This document shows positions 21,834 through 33,265 of a stretch of 64,000 bases of DNA, in pieces. Position 1 is the stretch's first letter, and every line of letters starts with the position of its first letter. A program made the position numbers and the translations under genes. The notes beneath the pieces were generated by a model. The model saw nothing but the letters and a program-made list of their open reading frames with translations. It was not told the DNA's origin and searched no databases. Origin of the DNA: Cryptolaemus montrouzieri (lineage: Eukaryota; Arthropoda; Insecta; Coleoptera; Coccinellidae); assembly GCA_013387265.2 (NCBI GenBank), contig JABFTP020000021.1, positions 5,516,001 to 5,580,000 of the forward strand. The letters run 5' to 3'.

Positions 21834-22806
21834 GATCGCAATTGAAGAAGAACAAACTGCTAGAAGGCAAAAAATTAATAGGACAAAAACTACAAAAGGG
21901 AAAATGCTGGCTAAAAACAAAATATCTCGCAAAATATTCCAAAACAAGATTCTAAAAAGAAGCGAAAGGAAAATTCCGAAAGTTCCGATAGCGAAGGTTC
22001 TTTTCGAAATGATGAAAATGAATCTGGCCCAGAAAAGATCTCTGATGAAGAAATAGATGACACTAGACAACCTGCTGCGAAGACTGGATTTTAGTTATAT
22101 ATAAAAGTAAAAAAATCAGTGCTACAATATGTGGGGCAAATTTTGGCAACAACTGTGCCAAGAGAATAATAGAGTAAATTTCACAAAACGGATTGAGACC
22201 AATAAATTCAAATTGCCAGGAGCGGAAGATATCAGTAACATAGATTCTGAACAAATAGAAAAACTTCTCTCGTGCCCTCTTTTTTTTGCTTAAAAATGAC
22301 AGATTGATTAGTTTCACAATCGATGAATGGTTTGATGGTCTGAATGTAGAATAGCAGATGTGATAGTTCCCAAGATTTTTGATATAGCAAAGTTTCTTTC
22401 TTTACCAAAGAAAATGTTACTATTTTGTTAGTTCTAAGTTTTGCATTTCAAAAAAAATTCTCAACCCTAATGAAGTGATGAAATTTTGGTGGTTCTCACT
22501 GTAATAGTTTTTTTATTTGAAGAATATACTGTTTGTTTTGTTTTCGTGCAATTAATCGATTATTATTATATTTTTTGATAAATATATATTTTTTATATAG
22601 TTTTTTTAACTGGCGGACAGTTTATCTTCGGATCTACTGGACCCATTTTAATAAACTTTGAAGAATTTTGTTTGCTTTCATATCCTATATGATAGTTTAC
22701 CACAATTTGACCACGAAAAAAATATATAAAATTTTCGATTTTGGAAAAAAATTTAAAATGTCCGCGATTTTTTATTTTTAATGATTTTTCAATTTTTCTG
22801 GTAAAC
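21834..22806 (+). repeat. Pogo 3' segment, second copy
   Basis: Homologous to 14,846-15,823, including the Lys-rich transposase tail (EEEQTARRQKINRTKTTKGK) and the 3' non-coding part. It starts and stops abruptly and lies between the two copies of an IS630-like segment. Confidence 0.9.
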
Positions 22807-23298
22807 TTGGCTTGTGGCTTGTTGTTCAGAAAATATACCTTTTTGATTCAACCATTGCTGCATTTTAGCTCTAAAACACAATATGTTTTTCTGTAGCTAC
22901 ATTGTGTTATCCATTAAAAAAAACCACAGAATTGGGTGGTAAATTTGATATTAATTTATCTTCTAATCACTATTAAAAATTTTCATGGTTCATCATGATA
23001 GTCCCCTGATTTTGCTCCAGATTTGAATATTAATCTGACAGCGTGAGATATAACCAACCGAGGGCCTTCTCCAATTTTTTTTATGTAATCCACGCACAGA
23101 ATTGTCTAACTACTGATAAGAAGGAGTATGGTTAGAAGTGATATATACTTCATCAATTTAAATAATCGGCCGATTTCCTCTTCTACATATCCTGATTTTT
23201 CTTAAATAATCTAATATCCAGTGATTCAACTAAAATTCTTATGTTATCCTGGCTATTGTTCCTTCTGTAATCAATAAAAAAAATATTGGTTACACCTT
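22807..23298 (-). repeat. Second copy of the IS630-like segment
   Basis: A direct repeat of 21,358-21,833: both contain GCTTGTTGTTCAG, ACACAATATGTTTTTCTGTAG, TTTGCTCCAGATTTGAATATT and end in ATATTGGTTACACC. About 18 bp unique to this copy lie near 23,060. Not coding. Confidence 0.85.
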
Positions 23299-23659
23299 AA
23301 GCTATACCGTATCCTTTCACTGAAATCTGATTTGTAATACTGGTAATCTTTCTTTCTTTTATGCGTCCAGATTTTCAAATTTCCTTTTACCTTGGGTTTT
23401 CTAAGGAAATTAAAAAATTTAAAATTGACAATATTAATTGATAATGGTGAAACTTAGTAAAATTTGAATTCTTCCACCCGAAATTCAAAAATTTACATTA
23501 ATAATACATATGTGTATTTTCATAATTTTACCTGAATACTAGTTTTTTCAACATCTCTCGTGGAGAGAAATCGCTTAAATCCTGTGGAATCAAATTGTCT
23601 TTCTTTTTATTTTAGTTTGATACGTAGGTAACTAAACTACAAAAATTTATTACGTAATA
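23299..23659. other. No recognisable gene
   Basis: AT-rich sequence between the IS630-like repeat and hAT copy 1; nothing recognised. Confidence 0.35.
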
Positions 23660-25520
23660 AAATAACACTATGCTAGCGGCAAAATGCGGCTTTATCAAAG
23701 GGAACACGCGCGGCGCGTTTGACGGGAACATTCGAAACTTTCGTTCACGCTGATATAAATGTTACGCCTGCAAGAATTGGAGTCATTCTGAATTGTAACT
23801 TGAAGGCAATACTAAGTCGATACAAAATTCATTATTAAATAGTACAAAATGAGCGCAGCGAAAAAATCTAAAACGTATCATTCAAATAACGACTGGGAGG
23901 AACAATTATTCTTTTGTATGGTGAAGGATAAGTGCATTTGTCTTATTTGACGTGTGTCAGTTGCAATACCTAAAAGTGGTAACTTGTACAGGCATCATAA
24001 AACGGTCTATAAAAATTATGAAAAAAGATTTTCCGCCACAGAGTGAATTAAGAAAACGAAAAGTACGTGATTTGATATCTTGTTTGAAAAATGAACAAGC
24101 CCTGCCAAAAAAATCAAAAACTACTAGGATCGCGTCATTTGAAATATCTATATATTGGCCAAACATAACAGAAATCGTGTCTGCTATTTGAGAACTTCAG
24201 TTATCTCGTCTGACTGTCACAAGGCGTATTGAAGTCATGAGTCAGGACATGGCACATAAAGTAAAACATGATATCATGAAATGTACATACTTTCTAAGCA
24301 GTTCGTCGAATCCACCGATATGACAGACACTGCTCAGCTTTTTTTTTTATTTGGATGGTATTCAATATGTTGGCTAAGGAAGAATTTTTGACAATAATTC
24401 CTCTGAACAAGAAGACCCGTGACGAAGATATATATGACGTTTTCTTCAATTTTGTAAAAAACTGCAAGCTACCAATATATAAATTAATGTGCATTACAAC
24501 CGATGGAGCACCAGCAAAGACTGGAAACAGTTTTTTCATTCTATTGCATTATACATCAATAAGTTTTGTTTTCAAAAGAGTTAAACACGGAGGAAATTAT
24601 GGGCACTGCAACAAAAATTGTGAATTCCACGTGCTTGCAACGGCGGCTCTTTAAGTTGCAGTTTGAAGATAGGGAGTCAGCTTAACACACTGTCAGGTGG
24701 TTGAGTCGCGAAAAATTTCTAGAAAGGATTCAAGAAATATTGTGCGAAATAACAGCTTCTCTAGACGAAAAAGGTGATGACACTCAGATGTTGAAAAACG
24801 AAAAATGGTTGACTGATTTGGCATTTTTGACTGACATCACCATGCTCTTAAACACCAATAGCTTGGAGCTTCAAGTTGAAGGAAAAACTATTATTGAGAT
24901 GATTAGCGCCGTAAACGCATTCAAATGTAAATTGCAACTTATGATAGATCAACTGAAAAGAAAGGATCTGAAAATATAGCATCATTTACGAATTATCCTT
25001 TTTCATGTGAAAACATTGAGGAATTAGCTACTGAAATAGCAAGTCAGTTCAATATGAATTCATGTTCTGTTGAAAATGAGTTGGTGCAGATTATATCAGA
25101 TATACATCTCAAAGCTACAGCATCTGGTACAAATTTCTGGTGTTTTATATATGCCCTATACCAATATAGGGCAAATCGCCCTTCAACTGACGGCAATGTT
25201 TGGGTCAAATCAAGTCAAAATATCGCAATCGACTGACGATCTATGTTATCATGCTTGCGATTAGCATCTTATGAAAAGTATTTTGAGGACATGCAGTGCC
25301 ACGTTTCAACATCCAAAGTTACTCTTTAGTTGAGTTTAACACCATATGTAACTCTTTTGTTTTGTAACAACCAATAAACTAGCAATTCTGAATAGCTATG
25401 AGTTTTTCATTGATATTATAGAGAAGAACCTGACTAAACCTAACCCAAACCTTGACTAAAATGATGTATATTGTGCGGAAAGCTATCTATATATGCTACG
25501 GTACACCCTACCTAGGTAGG
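23660..25520 (+). pseudogene. hAT transposase with BED finger, copy 1 (long but heavily broken)
   Basis: From 23,849 the translation follows copy 2 (62,505-64,000): MSAAKKSK at the start, the zinc-finger block (VSVAIPKSGNLYRHHKTV with its preceding Cys pair damaged), FPPQSELRKRKVRDLIS, and a shifted ESTDMTDTAQL. It retains the middle missing from copy 2: RWLSREKFLERIQEI, MLKNEKWLTDLAFLTDITML, LQLMIDQLKRKDL (24,701-24,979) and part of the C-terminal dimerisation region (ALQLTAMFGSNQ). Many stops and frameshifts. Related to ZBED5/SCAND3-like proteins. The right end near 25,500-25,535 is a palindrome (CACCCTACCTAGGTAGGTAGGGTG). Confidence 0.8.
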
Positions 25521-25599
25521 TAGGGTGTATCGTGTATGCATCATACATATTTGTAACTTCTCAAAGTCGATCGTAAGAAGTGAGTCTTTTCACGGTGGG

Positions 25600-25960
25600 C
25601 GATTCTTCACGAATATTGTGGAAATTGTAAATATGATTTCTAATGAAGTCATTTCTTTCCACTTTTATTTCAGCTTCAGGAAAACTTCGCCATCTTTCTT
25701 GGGGTTTGAAAAGTTCGATGCTTCACCACTCAATACATCAAGTCCTTCCTTTTTTGTTCTTTTTACCGTACTTGCAGATATATTCACAGCTTGACACACA
25801 CGACTTATAACTTGGTTTAATGGAAAGCTCAAACCGTTACACGCTTCATTTTCCATAAATGTTATCAAATCAAAGACGATTTTCTTACATTTACTATCAA
25901 ACACCATCTTCACAATAGATCTCTCCCAGTTAAATAATTTGATGAGTTCTAGGTTCACAA
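25600..25960 (-). pseudogene. IS630-like transposase N-terminus
   Basis: A 97-codon frame (25,665-25,958): KCKKIVFDLITFMENEACNG, then SFPLNQVISRVCQAVNISAS and TVKRTKKEG. This is the helix-turn-helix N-terminus of the family at 27,979-29,600, where the matching block reads VHERVAVATGVGLRIVQKIS. No catalytic part follows. Confidence 0.6.
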
Positions 25961-27329
25961 TGAGAATGAGACGCTACGCTACTGATAGCTTCAGTTCCGA
26001 ATTTCGAATTGGCACCTCGGATGACCTTGAGGGCTCATCCTAGAGCTCGCGGACTCTAGTATTCAGCACTTGAAAATGACCGAAGGGTCCATAGCGGTCG
26101 TGTATTATCAATTAAACATTGAAAACTGACTAAAGTGTTTTCTCTGCCACCAATACAATCAATTGGCATCAATTTTAAACACGTGAATACTATTTAACCA
26201 GATGGAAAAACAATGACAAAAAAATTTTCGTCAATGATTTCAAGTTTCTTCTCTTTTAGTCCCTGCCAAGTATGGCCTGTAGCATAAAGAATTATAATAA
26301 TCTCCTTAGCATTCCATATGCAGACATGCGTGAACTCAAAACTTACCAATATTTGTGGAAACTGACAGCTTCGGCAGCATTCTCCCGTATTCGTTACCCC
26401 CATCAACGTACTCCACTCGCAAACTTGTAGGAGAAATTTCACTTCAAGCTGCTTTGTTCGAAACTCGGCTTCGTTTATTATTCTCGCCTTAATTATTAAT
26501 CATATCGAGCTCTTAAGAGTGTTTCCTTGGGGTCTTATTGGAAAGAGAATCCCTTTCATGCCGTCGATACTAGGGCAGAACGTTGCTCCGGTTTTATCTA
26601 ACGCGGATATAAGACGTAATCCGTTACGTGCAACTTATACGCAACTTTGTGCCGGAAGTTCGCCAAGGGCAACAATTAAGGTTAGGCCGTTAGAAGTTGG
26701 GGTATTCGATTCCTTCTGCGTCGATAAGCTCTAGACATAGGTGTCCTGAGGCAATGGATTGATTGTTATCCTAGATCTTGTCCATTTACTCTGCTTACGC
26801 AGCTACATCAGCCGAATCACTGAGTGTGTTAATGATAAATTCTACTTCGAAAAATGAATCAAGGTTGATCATTCGATAATTCATAAATTGATAATCAAAT
26901 AATCCCCCACGAGAAGCTGATTTTTGGACTTGCCACCAACGTCTATGAGGGTAACAAAAAGGATGACATGCTTGTGTTGGGTGAAACTACAGTTTACATT
27001 GACAAACGTTAATACGCTTGATGTCTCTTGAGTTTTGCATATAGAGATAGAGTTAAACAATTGAGAGCTTCTGAATACTTTATTTTTTAAAGTATTCTCC
27101 ACGTTCGAACCAATAATATAAGTAATTATTCCAAACGTTTGCTGTTACTTTCAAAATATTCTTTCTCAAGGCATCAACAAGTTCTTCTAACGCCCTTTAA
27201 CCTGCTTAGTTTATCAAAGCTCTCGCAGAGTGAATATCTTGAAATACACTCTGTACAATAATTATTTGGTATCGCAACTGCTCTGAAATTACCTATCTCA
27301 GTTCGTGTCCATCGTTATCCGTTCAAATT
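25961..27329. other. Mostly unassigned; PLE-terminal-like stretch and one isolated frame
   Basis: 26,060-26,160 (CACTTGAAAATGACCGAAGG, then ACTGACTAAAGTGTTTTC) resembles 56,390-56,470 and looks like part of a PLE end. 26,519-26,734 is a 71-codon frame in less AT-rich sequence with no recognisable domain. The remainder shows nothing. Confidence 0.35.
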
Positions 27330-27610
27330 TTTACCTGAAAATCTTAATGCGGATTGTACCTTGCCAATCTTCGGCCCATGCGTCCTTTCTATCTCCGTTA
27401 CTCCGAATACTTCCTCTGTTTGTATTTGGTCAAGAGACGAACGTTGAGACCATCTTTTCAGGAACACTTCGGCCACGGATGACTTTCGTCGGTTCTCTTT
27501 CCCCTTAGAACATCCGAATAGAATATCGGAGCTCATTTTCTTGCTCGTATGAATAAATACAAGATTCATCGCCACTGACAATGTTGTGAACGCTTTTAGA
27601 CTTTCCCATG
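27330..27610 (-). pseudogene. Mariner fragment of a different lineage
   Basis: Minus strand: HNIVSGDESCIYSYEQENE contains the first catalytic Asp block, and after a frameshift TKVIRGRSVPEKMVSTFVS follows, which is characteristic of a mariner lineage distinct from M1 and from 51,391-52,463. Nothing of the second and third Asp blocks is seen. Confidence 0.6.
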
Positions 27611-27669
27611 TTAAAACAGTCCAGAAGTTTTTGGCACGAATTCGCCCCTACTCTTTCTCTTCTTTTCTT

Positions 27670-27770
27670 TTCAGCCTTCATTCATCCAATGTTAGATATA
27701 GGCCTCTTCTAGTTTCTTCCATGCCATTCTGTCTCTAGCAGTTCTCATCCATTGGTTTCCTGCTATAACG
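27670..27770 (-). pseudogene. LINE C-terminal fragment
   Basis: The translation QWMRTARDRMAWKKLEEAYI is the conserved end of many insect endonuclease-reverse transcriptase LINEs (consensus W.R.AQDR..W..L.EAY.QQW). Roughly 35 codons only. Confidence 0.6.
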
Positions 27771-27978
27771 TTCACATCGTTGCATTGCTAGTTTTGGTGC
27801 GCCTTGGGTATTTCATTTTCCTGGTACCACTCATGCAATTTTTTCATTGAACTGACGACATAGTAACGAAGACGCCATTTAAACTTATCAAAAATAGCAC
27901 ACCCTGTGATGATTTTCTCGTCTTTACACCATAACAACCCCAAGATTTACTGCAATTTGAAACTGATATGATTGATAA

Positions 27979-29600
27979 CACTGGTCGAAAAGATTTTTGC
28001 AACACAAAGTAGATCTTTTTTTTCGAATGGAAATACCCTTGTAATAATAGGAAAAATATTCCTAAACTTCTAACACGCACGAGTTGATGAGAACATCTGT
28101 GCGGGTGAAATAGCCCCTCCCCTTGTTGCGCGTTAACTTTCCCGGTCACGTGGCCATGAGTTCAGTTCTCAATGAATCTTTGACGCTTTGAGAAGAGCCA
28201 AGCGAACAGTACCGAATCTTGTAAATTTCATCTCAATATTTCTTAGTTTTGGTGAGGATGGAGTTCTTCTTCAGTTTGAGAGAGAAAAATTGGGTGGATT
28301 ATCCAGGGAAATAATTACGAATGTCATTTATTCCAAGAAACGAGAAGAGTTGCAGAATGAATCTATAATTTCTTCGAAAAAGGTTCACGAACGTGTAGCT
28401 GTCGCAACAGGAGTAGGTTTGCGAATTGTGCAAAAAATTTCGTGCGAAATGAAGAAGATAGATGGAGAAAATAACTGTTTTTCTCCCGATGAAAAGAAAA
28501 GAAAATCAGATCTTGATGACTTCGATTGAGTTATGCTTTGTAGGTTGGTCGTCAATTCTTACGTCGTCGATAAAATCGTACCCACATTAAAGCGAATCCA
28601 TCAAAAATTCGTCGATGAAAACGAATATGCAAGATCACGGGCATTCGAAAAGTTTCGAGGCGAATGGGGTTCCGTTGGATTAAGACGTAAACGAATAGAA
28701 ATCTGCTTATGGAAAAACCTGAAATACAACTACGTGTGAATTATTCAAAAGCATCAAACGATACCGTCAAGAAAGAGACCAATAATTTACATGGACGAAA
28801 CATATATTCATTCCTCCTATACACACAAGAAGGCTTGGAGTGGCGAGACAAGCGACGGCCTACGTCAGCCTATTTCAAAAGGACCAAGACTGATCATTTT
28901 GAACGCCAGTAGTGAATGTGGATTCGTACGAAACGCATATCTGGCCTTTAAGTTCAATTGTAAAACCCGTGATTATTACGATGATATGAATTTCGCAATC
29001 TACGCAAAATAAGAGAAAAACTTATTCCAAATTTATCACCAAAAAGTGTGTAAGTCATCGATAACGCCCCATATCACAATGTACAAACAGAAAAACACCC
29101 GAACATGGTTTCCCGAAAAGAAGGAATGAGAGAGTGGCTACAACGTCAAAATATTGCCTTCGTAGATGGAATGCTCGAAGCAGAACTTTCTAATCTGATT
29201 AAATTGCACAAACCCAGGTTTAAAACCTATGCAAACTCCTGAAGAATCAGGGCCACGATGTACTTATCCCCGTTTAAAAAAGTTTGGGCAGTCATGAAAG
29301 TTTATGTAGCTAATTGGTGATGAGTCACACTTCTTTGTAATAGAAATTAAAATGATCGAGCACTTTGAAATGCCTAATACCTGAGAGGGATAATTTTCTC
29401 AAGAAGCCCTTACGCCGACCCTGTCAGCTATTCGACATCACATTGCAGAACGTATTATTCATCTAACCTCCTCTGCTTGCTATCTCATTTGTTCTTTGCG
29501 CATCTCATAAAAATCTCAACGGCACACATATTCTTGTCGACTTGTACCCTGATATCTATTCAGTTTTATGTTACATCCACAACAATGTTTTTCGCCAGTG
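27979..29600 (+). mobile_element. IS630-like transposon with both ends, decayed
   Basis: The left end reads TAA-CACTGGTCGAAAAGATTTTT and the right end AACAATGTTTTTCGCCAGTG-TAA, an imperfect inverted repeat flanked by TAA on both sides. Plus-strand frames: 28,188-28,529 (helix-turn-helix, VHERVAVATGVGLRIVQKIS), 28,533-28,739 (HQKFVDENEYARSRAF), 28,709-28,912 and 28,791-29,012 with the first Asp in MDETYIHSSYTHKKAWSG and AYLAFKFNCKTRDYYDDMNF. Near 29,062 the second Asp follows in DNAPYHNVQTEKHPN, then MREWLQRQNIAF and LIKLHKPRFKTY. The last catalytic block (LNPIE) is deleted before KKVWAVMKVYVANW. Inactive. Confidence 0.8.
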
Positions 29601-31228
29601 TAATCGTCGGACCGTCCATTTTAATTTCTGAAATTGAAAACTGAAACGTTAGGTAAAATATTGCGGTCGAAATTTCGATCGGTTTTTCATATGATACCTT
29701 TAGAGCGAAATTTGGACGTTTTCCATCAAAATTGATATTTATACTGCGAGGTATGAAAGGACCGTGTTCGCCTACCGGACTGAACTACCGGATTTTATTC
29801 GAAATGGACGTAGGCTGGGTAAATAAATGAATATTGTCAGTTTGTTTCCGAATGCTCATTTGCGCTATTTTCTGCACTGAATAAACTGTTGGAAGTTCAA
29901 TATCAATAATGCTCGAGGTCGATTGATTTGGTCATTCCAAGGTTATTTTTTTATCTTGCAATTGCATACGGGTTGGAAAATAAGTTTGAATTTTTTTTAA
30001 GTTCACTTTTCAATGATTTGGCATGGAAAAGGTCATGATCCATAGGGCCTTTTTCATTCCAATGTCACTGGCGGACTCCAAAATTGAAATGAATGCGATT
30101 AGACAAATTGCCTTGAATAACGAAATTCCCCCGGTTTTTAAAAACTAAATTATTCAACGTAAAGAGGAACATCAAATAACACGGTTACTATATTCCATAA
30201 AACGCTAGTTCCAACTACTCTGGTCCTTTATCCAATAACTCGAAAAAAATATTATTCAATGCTGAACGAAATCAGACAAATTAAAAAATCAGGAATTTAC
30301 GAATTTGCTCTCAATGTTGTCTTCAGACAATAATTCTCCAAAATGTGAATATAATCTAACCTAACCACAAAATATTCAATAACATTTAGATGACATCAAA
30401 ATTCTTCATAATCGCGACAAAGGAAATTGGAAATCAATAAATTGTACAATGTCAAGTGAAATGGCAAGCTAGACATAAATACCTCTCCACTGCTTAATAT
30501 CAAATTAGTTCAGTATCTATATAATAGGTATGTTCGTTTTATGTGGTTGACCACTCGAAAAGGATTTGACATTTGAAACCGGTCGTGTCCGTGAAAATAA
30601 AATTGTGGAAAGTATAAAATATATTTCACTTCATCTTCGGTGAAAATCAATTTCCATAACATAAATCAACCATCAATACTCATCGAAGTATTTCGGGAAA
30701 AATTAATATTTTTCCCAAAATTTGGAATATATTTGGAAAGGAACAAAAATACTCTTCCTATCTTATACAAATCAATCTTGAAGAAAACACAAGCTTTTAT
30801 TATAATTCGAAAACCTCTCAACGGAAAAAATTTTTGAAATGTGTCTGCATTCTACTCAAAACTAACTCAGATAGTCGCAAATCCCTGAAAATCGAGAAAT
30901 TCGAAATTACTTGAAAACAAAAGAAGTTAGCTACGATCTGTTTTCACCGATGAATTTTTCTCTTAAATTGAGGTAGGTAATGAGGAATTAGTTTTCATTA
31001 TTTGCTATGTTTCACATAAATACCGTATTAAAACATCGGAGATAGAAGCCATGTATATTATTAAATAATCAATACAAGTCGAATCAATTGAATTGAATAA
31101 ATACGATTCAAATGTTCATCTATTCGAAAAAAATTGAAGAACTACACTGATTATGACGGATTTTAAATTTATTTTTGAAATGTGATGCATCTCTCTTACG
31201 GTCACAATTTAAAAATAATTTCGTATAT
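29601..31228. other. Mostly unassigned; one PLE terminal fragment
   Basis: 30,425-30,640 is homologous, in reverse, to 53,500-53,680 (shared TACCTCTCCACT, TTGACCACT and GGAAAGTATAAAATATATTT). It ends in a GAAACCGGTCG block reminiscent of the PLE ribozyme-like motifs, without a convincing core. The rest has no recognisable content. Confidence 0.4.
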
Positions 31229-31597
31229 ACAGGTTGTTCCGTTTCTGAGAAAAAATTAAAGTTATGTTTTTTTCAAACGTAACACCCTATATATTTTGAT
31301 GATTTCGGCTTTGTGAGATCAAATGAAGGTGACTTCGCTCAATATTTCCTTCACCTATTTTCGATGAATTTCTGAATACTTGAGATTTTTCGAAATTTGA
31401 TGACTTTTTTAAATTCATTTTTTCTTCTCTCGTTGTCGCTTTCCGATTTTTATTTTGTAAAAATTTACTAATACTTCATTTCTAAGTAACCATCGTTGGG
31501 AACCCCTGAAATTGATACAGAGTGTACAGTAGATAATTTCTGATTTTGCCCTTCTTCAAGCCTCATTCTTTCGATTCTTTCAAATGACACACCCTGT
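31229..31597. mobile_element. ~370 bp MITE-like element with ACAGG...ACCCTGT ends
   Basis: It starts TAT-ACAGGTTGTTCCG and ends GACACACCCTGT-ATT. The ends resemble those at 9,237 and 9,853. No coding content. Confidence 0.45.
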
Positions 31598-31639
31598 ATT
31601 TTATACTCTGTAATGATCGGTTATCTTCATGACATTTGT

Positions 31640-32480
31640 CATATTTTTAAAACGACTGTCAACATTTTTTTGCAAATTTTTCTTTAAATTAAACAAGAAC
31701 CACGAAGAAATAATATATGGGAGATGTCAACCCAAATTATTGGGTTTATCATGATTCTAGAACATCTATAGATCATAATCGGCATCACTTAGAAGACCGA
31801 ACCTAGCCATCGGGGCTCTCTCGGCCAAACAGAGAGGGAATTGTTTTGTTGAGTTTGAATATTGAGGGGATTTTGCGTTTATACTTCAAAATTGGCAAGC
31901 AAGAACAAGGAAGTGATTATGTTTCAGGAGACTCACACTGCGAGGGGAGAACATCTCCGCGAAAGAGGTTATATCGCAGGATAATTCGATTATCTCTTTA
32001 GTCCTTTTTATGGCCTTGCTTGCTATGGAAAATCTTTTCTCAAATTCAGTGTGTTTAGACATATAAGAGTCAATTATGATTGTTGAAATATTTTTCTGCT
32101 GGTTTTCTTTTTCCATTGTTACAGATTCCTGTACCAAACCCTCTTACTATCACCCTTGGCTTCGTCTGGAAATCAAGGAGTGCAAGATGAGGATTGAAGC
32201 TGCTAAGCAACAAAATCTTTGGTACTCTTTATGTACACACGATACTAACACAACATAAACAGACGAGCTGTTGCTGGTGCAATAGCGACAGGGAAACGAG
32301 TTTTTTCATCAGGTTTTTTTTACTCGTTTATTGAATCATACGCTAGATAGTATGGTTCCCATGTTAAATTTTCCTGAGCTCACGCTTGTGTTTTTCTGAC
32401 ACACACCAAAATTATAGATATAAGCATTTATTGTAAATACAATTATACGAGTTTTTGTAAATCCTCGCTTTTATTATTTA
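31640..32480 (+). repeat. Interspersed repeat A, copy 2 (longest)
   Basis: Homologous over ~800 bp to 55,082-55,854 and, in reverse, to 48,524-49,160 and 58,065-58,507. Landmarks: AAATTAAACAAGAACCACG, CGAACCTAGCCATCGGGGC, a CTCTCGGCCAAACAGAGAG hairpin, TTTCCATTGTTACAGATTC, and AGCATTTATTGTAAATACAA near the right end. Unlike the other long copies it does not end in a (TA)n array. Confidence 0.85.
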
Positions 32481-32489
32481 TTCAAATCA

Positions 32490-32700
32490 TCTTAGGAAAA
32501 TAGTCACTCTTTCAATTCAGAATTTAAAATCCTACATTCTGAGAATAGAGGTATAAAACTCAACCTTCTGGAAGTACTTGAAATTAACAGATTTAGGTAT
32601 TCACCGGAAATTCTTTATGATCAGGTAGACATAAATAACTTACCCTTATTAAATTTATTTCCTAAACACTAGTTCAAATACAGATAGCTCTGAGTGGATA
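32490..32700 (+). pseudogene. PLE polymerase C-terminus
   Basis: One frame reads FKILHSENRGIKLNLLEVLE, then INRFRYSPEILYDQVDINN, which is the PLE C-terminal block after GIY-YIG. The enzyme upstream of this is missing, replaced by repeat A. Confidence 0.65.
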
Positions 32701-32756
32701 GCCTCTTTGTTATAATAAAAGTATATGTTAGTAAGATATATTTGTAGTATTCATTC

Positions 32757-32795
32757 GCTCTTGACAAAGATACTGTGTATCGAAACGCGTCGAGC
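32757..32795 (+). ncRNA. Hammerhead-like motif with U3/A8 core
   Basis: Stem I GCTC/GAGC, core TTGACAA, one A, stem II GATAC-TGT-GTATC (five perfect pairs), GAA, self-complementary stem III ACGCGT, C at the cleavage position. It lies between the PLE C-terminus at 32,490-32,700 and a frame start MDFYQVKA at 32,847, exactly where a terminal repeat joining two PLE units would be. This is the best-folding example in the window. Confidence 0.6.
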
Positions 32796-33059
32796 ATTTA
32801 ATAATATATTTTAGTGGAAATCATCGTTTACTTGTATTTGTGAAAATGGATTTCTATCAGGTAAAAGCCTCATCAATTGAATACTTTTTTCTGCTCAAAA
32901 TACTAATTTAGAAAAATATAGATAATTCTAACGAAAATTAACATGCTTCGAATGAGTGAAAATGTTTGACAACGGAGAATATTACTACAAATCACGGAAA
33001 AGAAAGGATTGCATGAATAATTGAAGCAATAAATAGAAATGATATAAAAGATGTTCAAA

Positions 33060-33263
33060 ATGGCTTCCATTTTGCTCTATTTGTACCACAATAATGCACC
33101 ATCTCATAAAGCTATTATTGTGAATGAATTTCTGACCAAAAATTCAGCAAATACCATCGAACAACACCGTATTCACCTTCCGAGCGCCCTTTTTGTTTTT
33201 CCAAAACTCAAATTACCACTTCGTTTCGAATCGATAGAAGACAGATTTCTGAGTTCGTCGACC
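33060..33263 (+). pseudogene. Mariner C-terminal fragment (M1 lineage)
   Basis: Reads YNNAPSHKAIIVNEFLTKNS, then LFVFPKLKLPLRFESIED. The second catalytic Asp (DNAPSH) has become Asn, and the third Asp block is damaged. It ends exactly at the Tc1 element's left boundary. Confidence 0.65.
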
Positions 33264-33265
33264 TA

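Noticed and set aside
21358..23298. A solo LTR retrotransposon with ~480 bp LTRs
   Set aside because: The repeats contain IS630-like transposase sequence and lack TG...CA ends, a primer-binding site or a polypurine tract; the interior is pogo 3' sequence.
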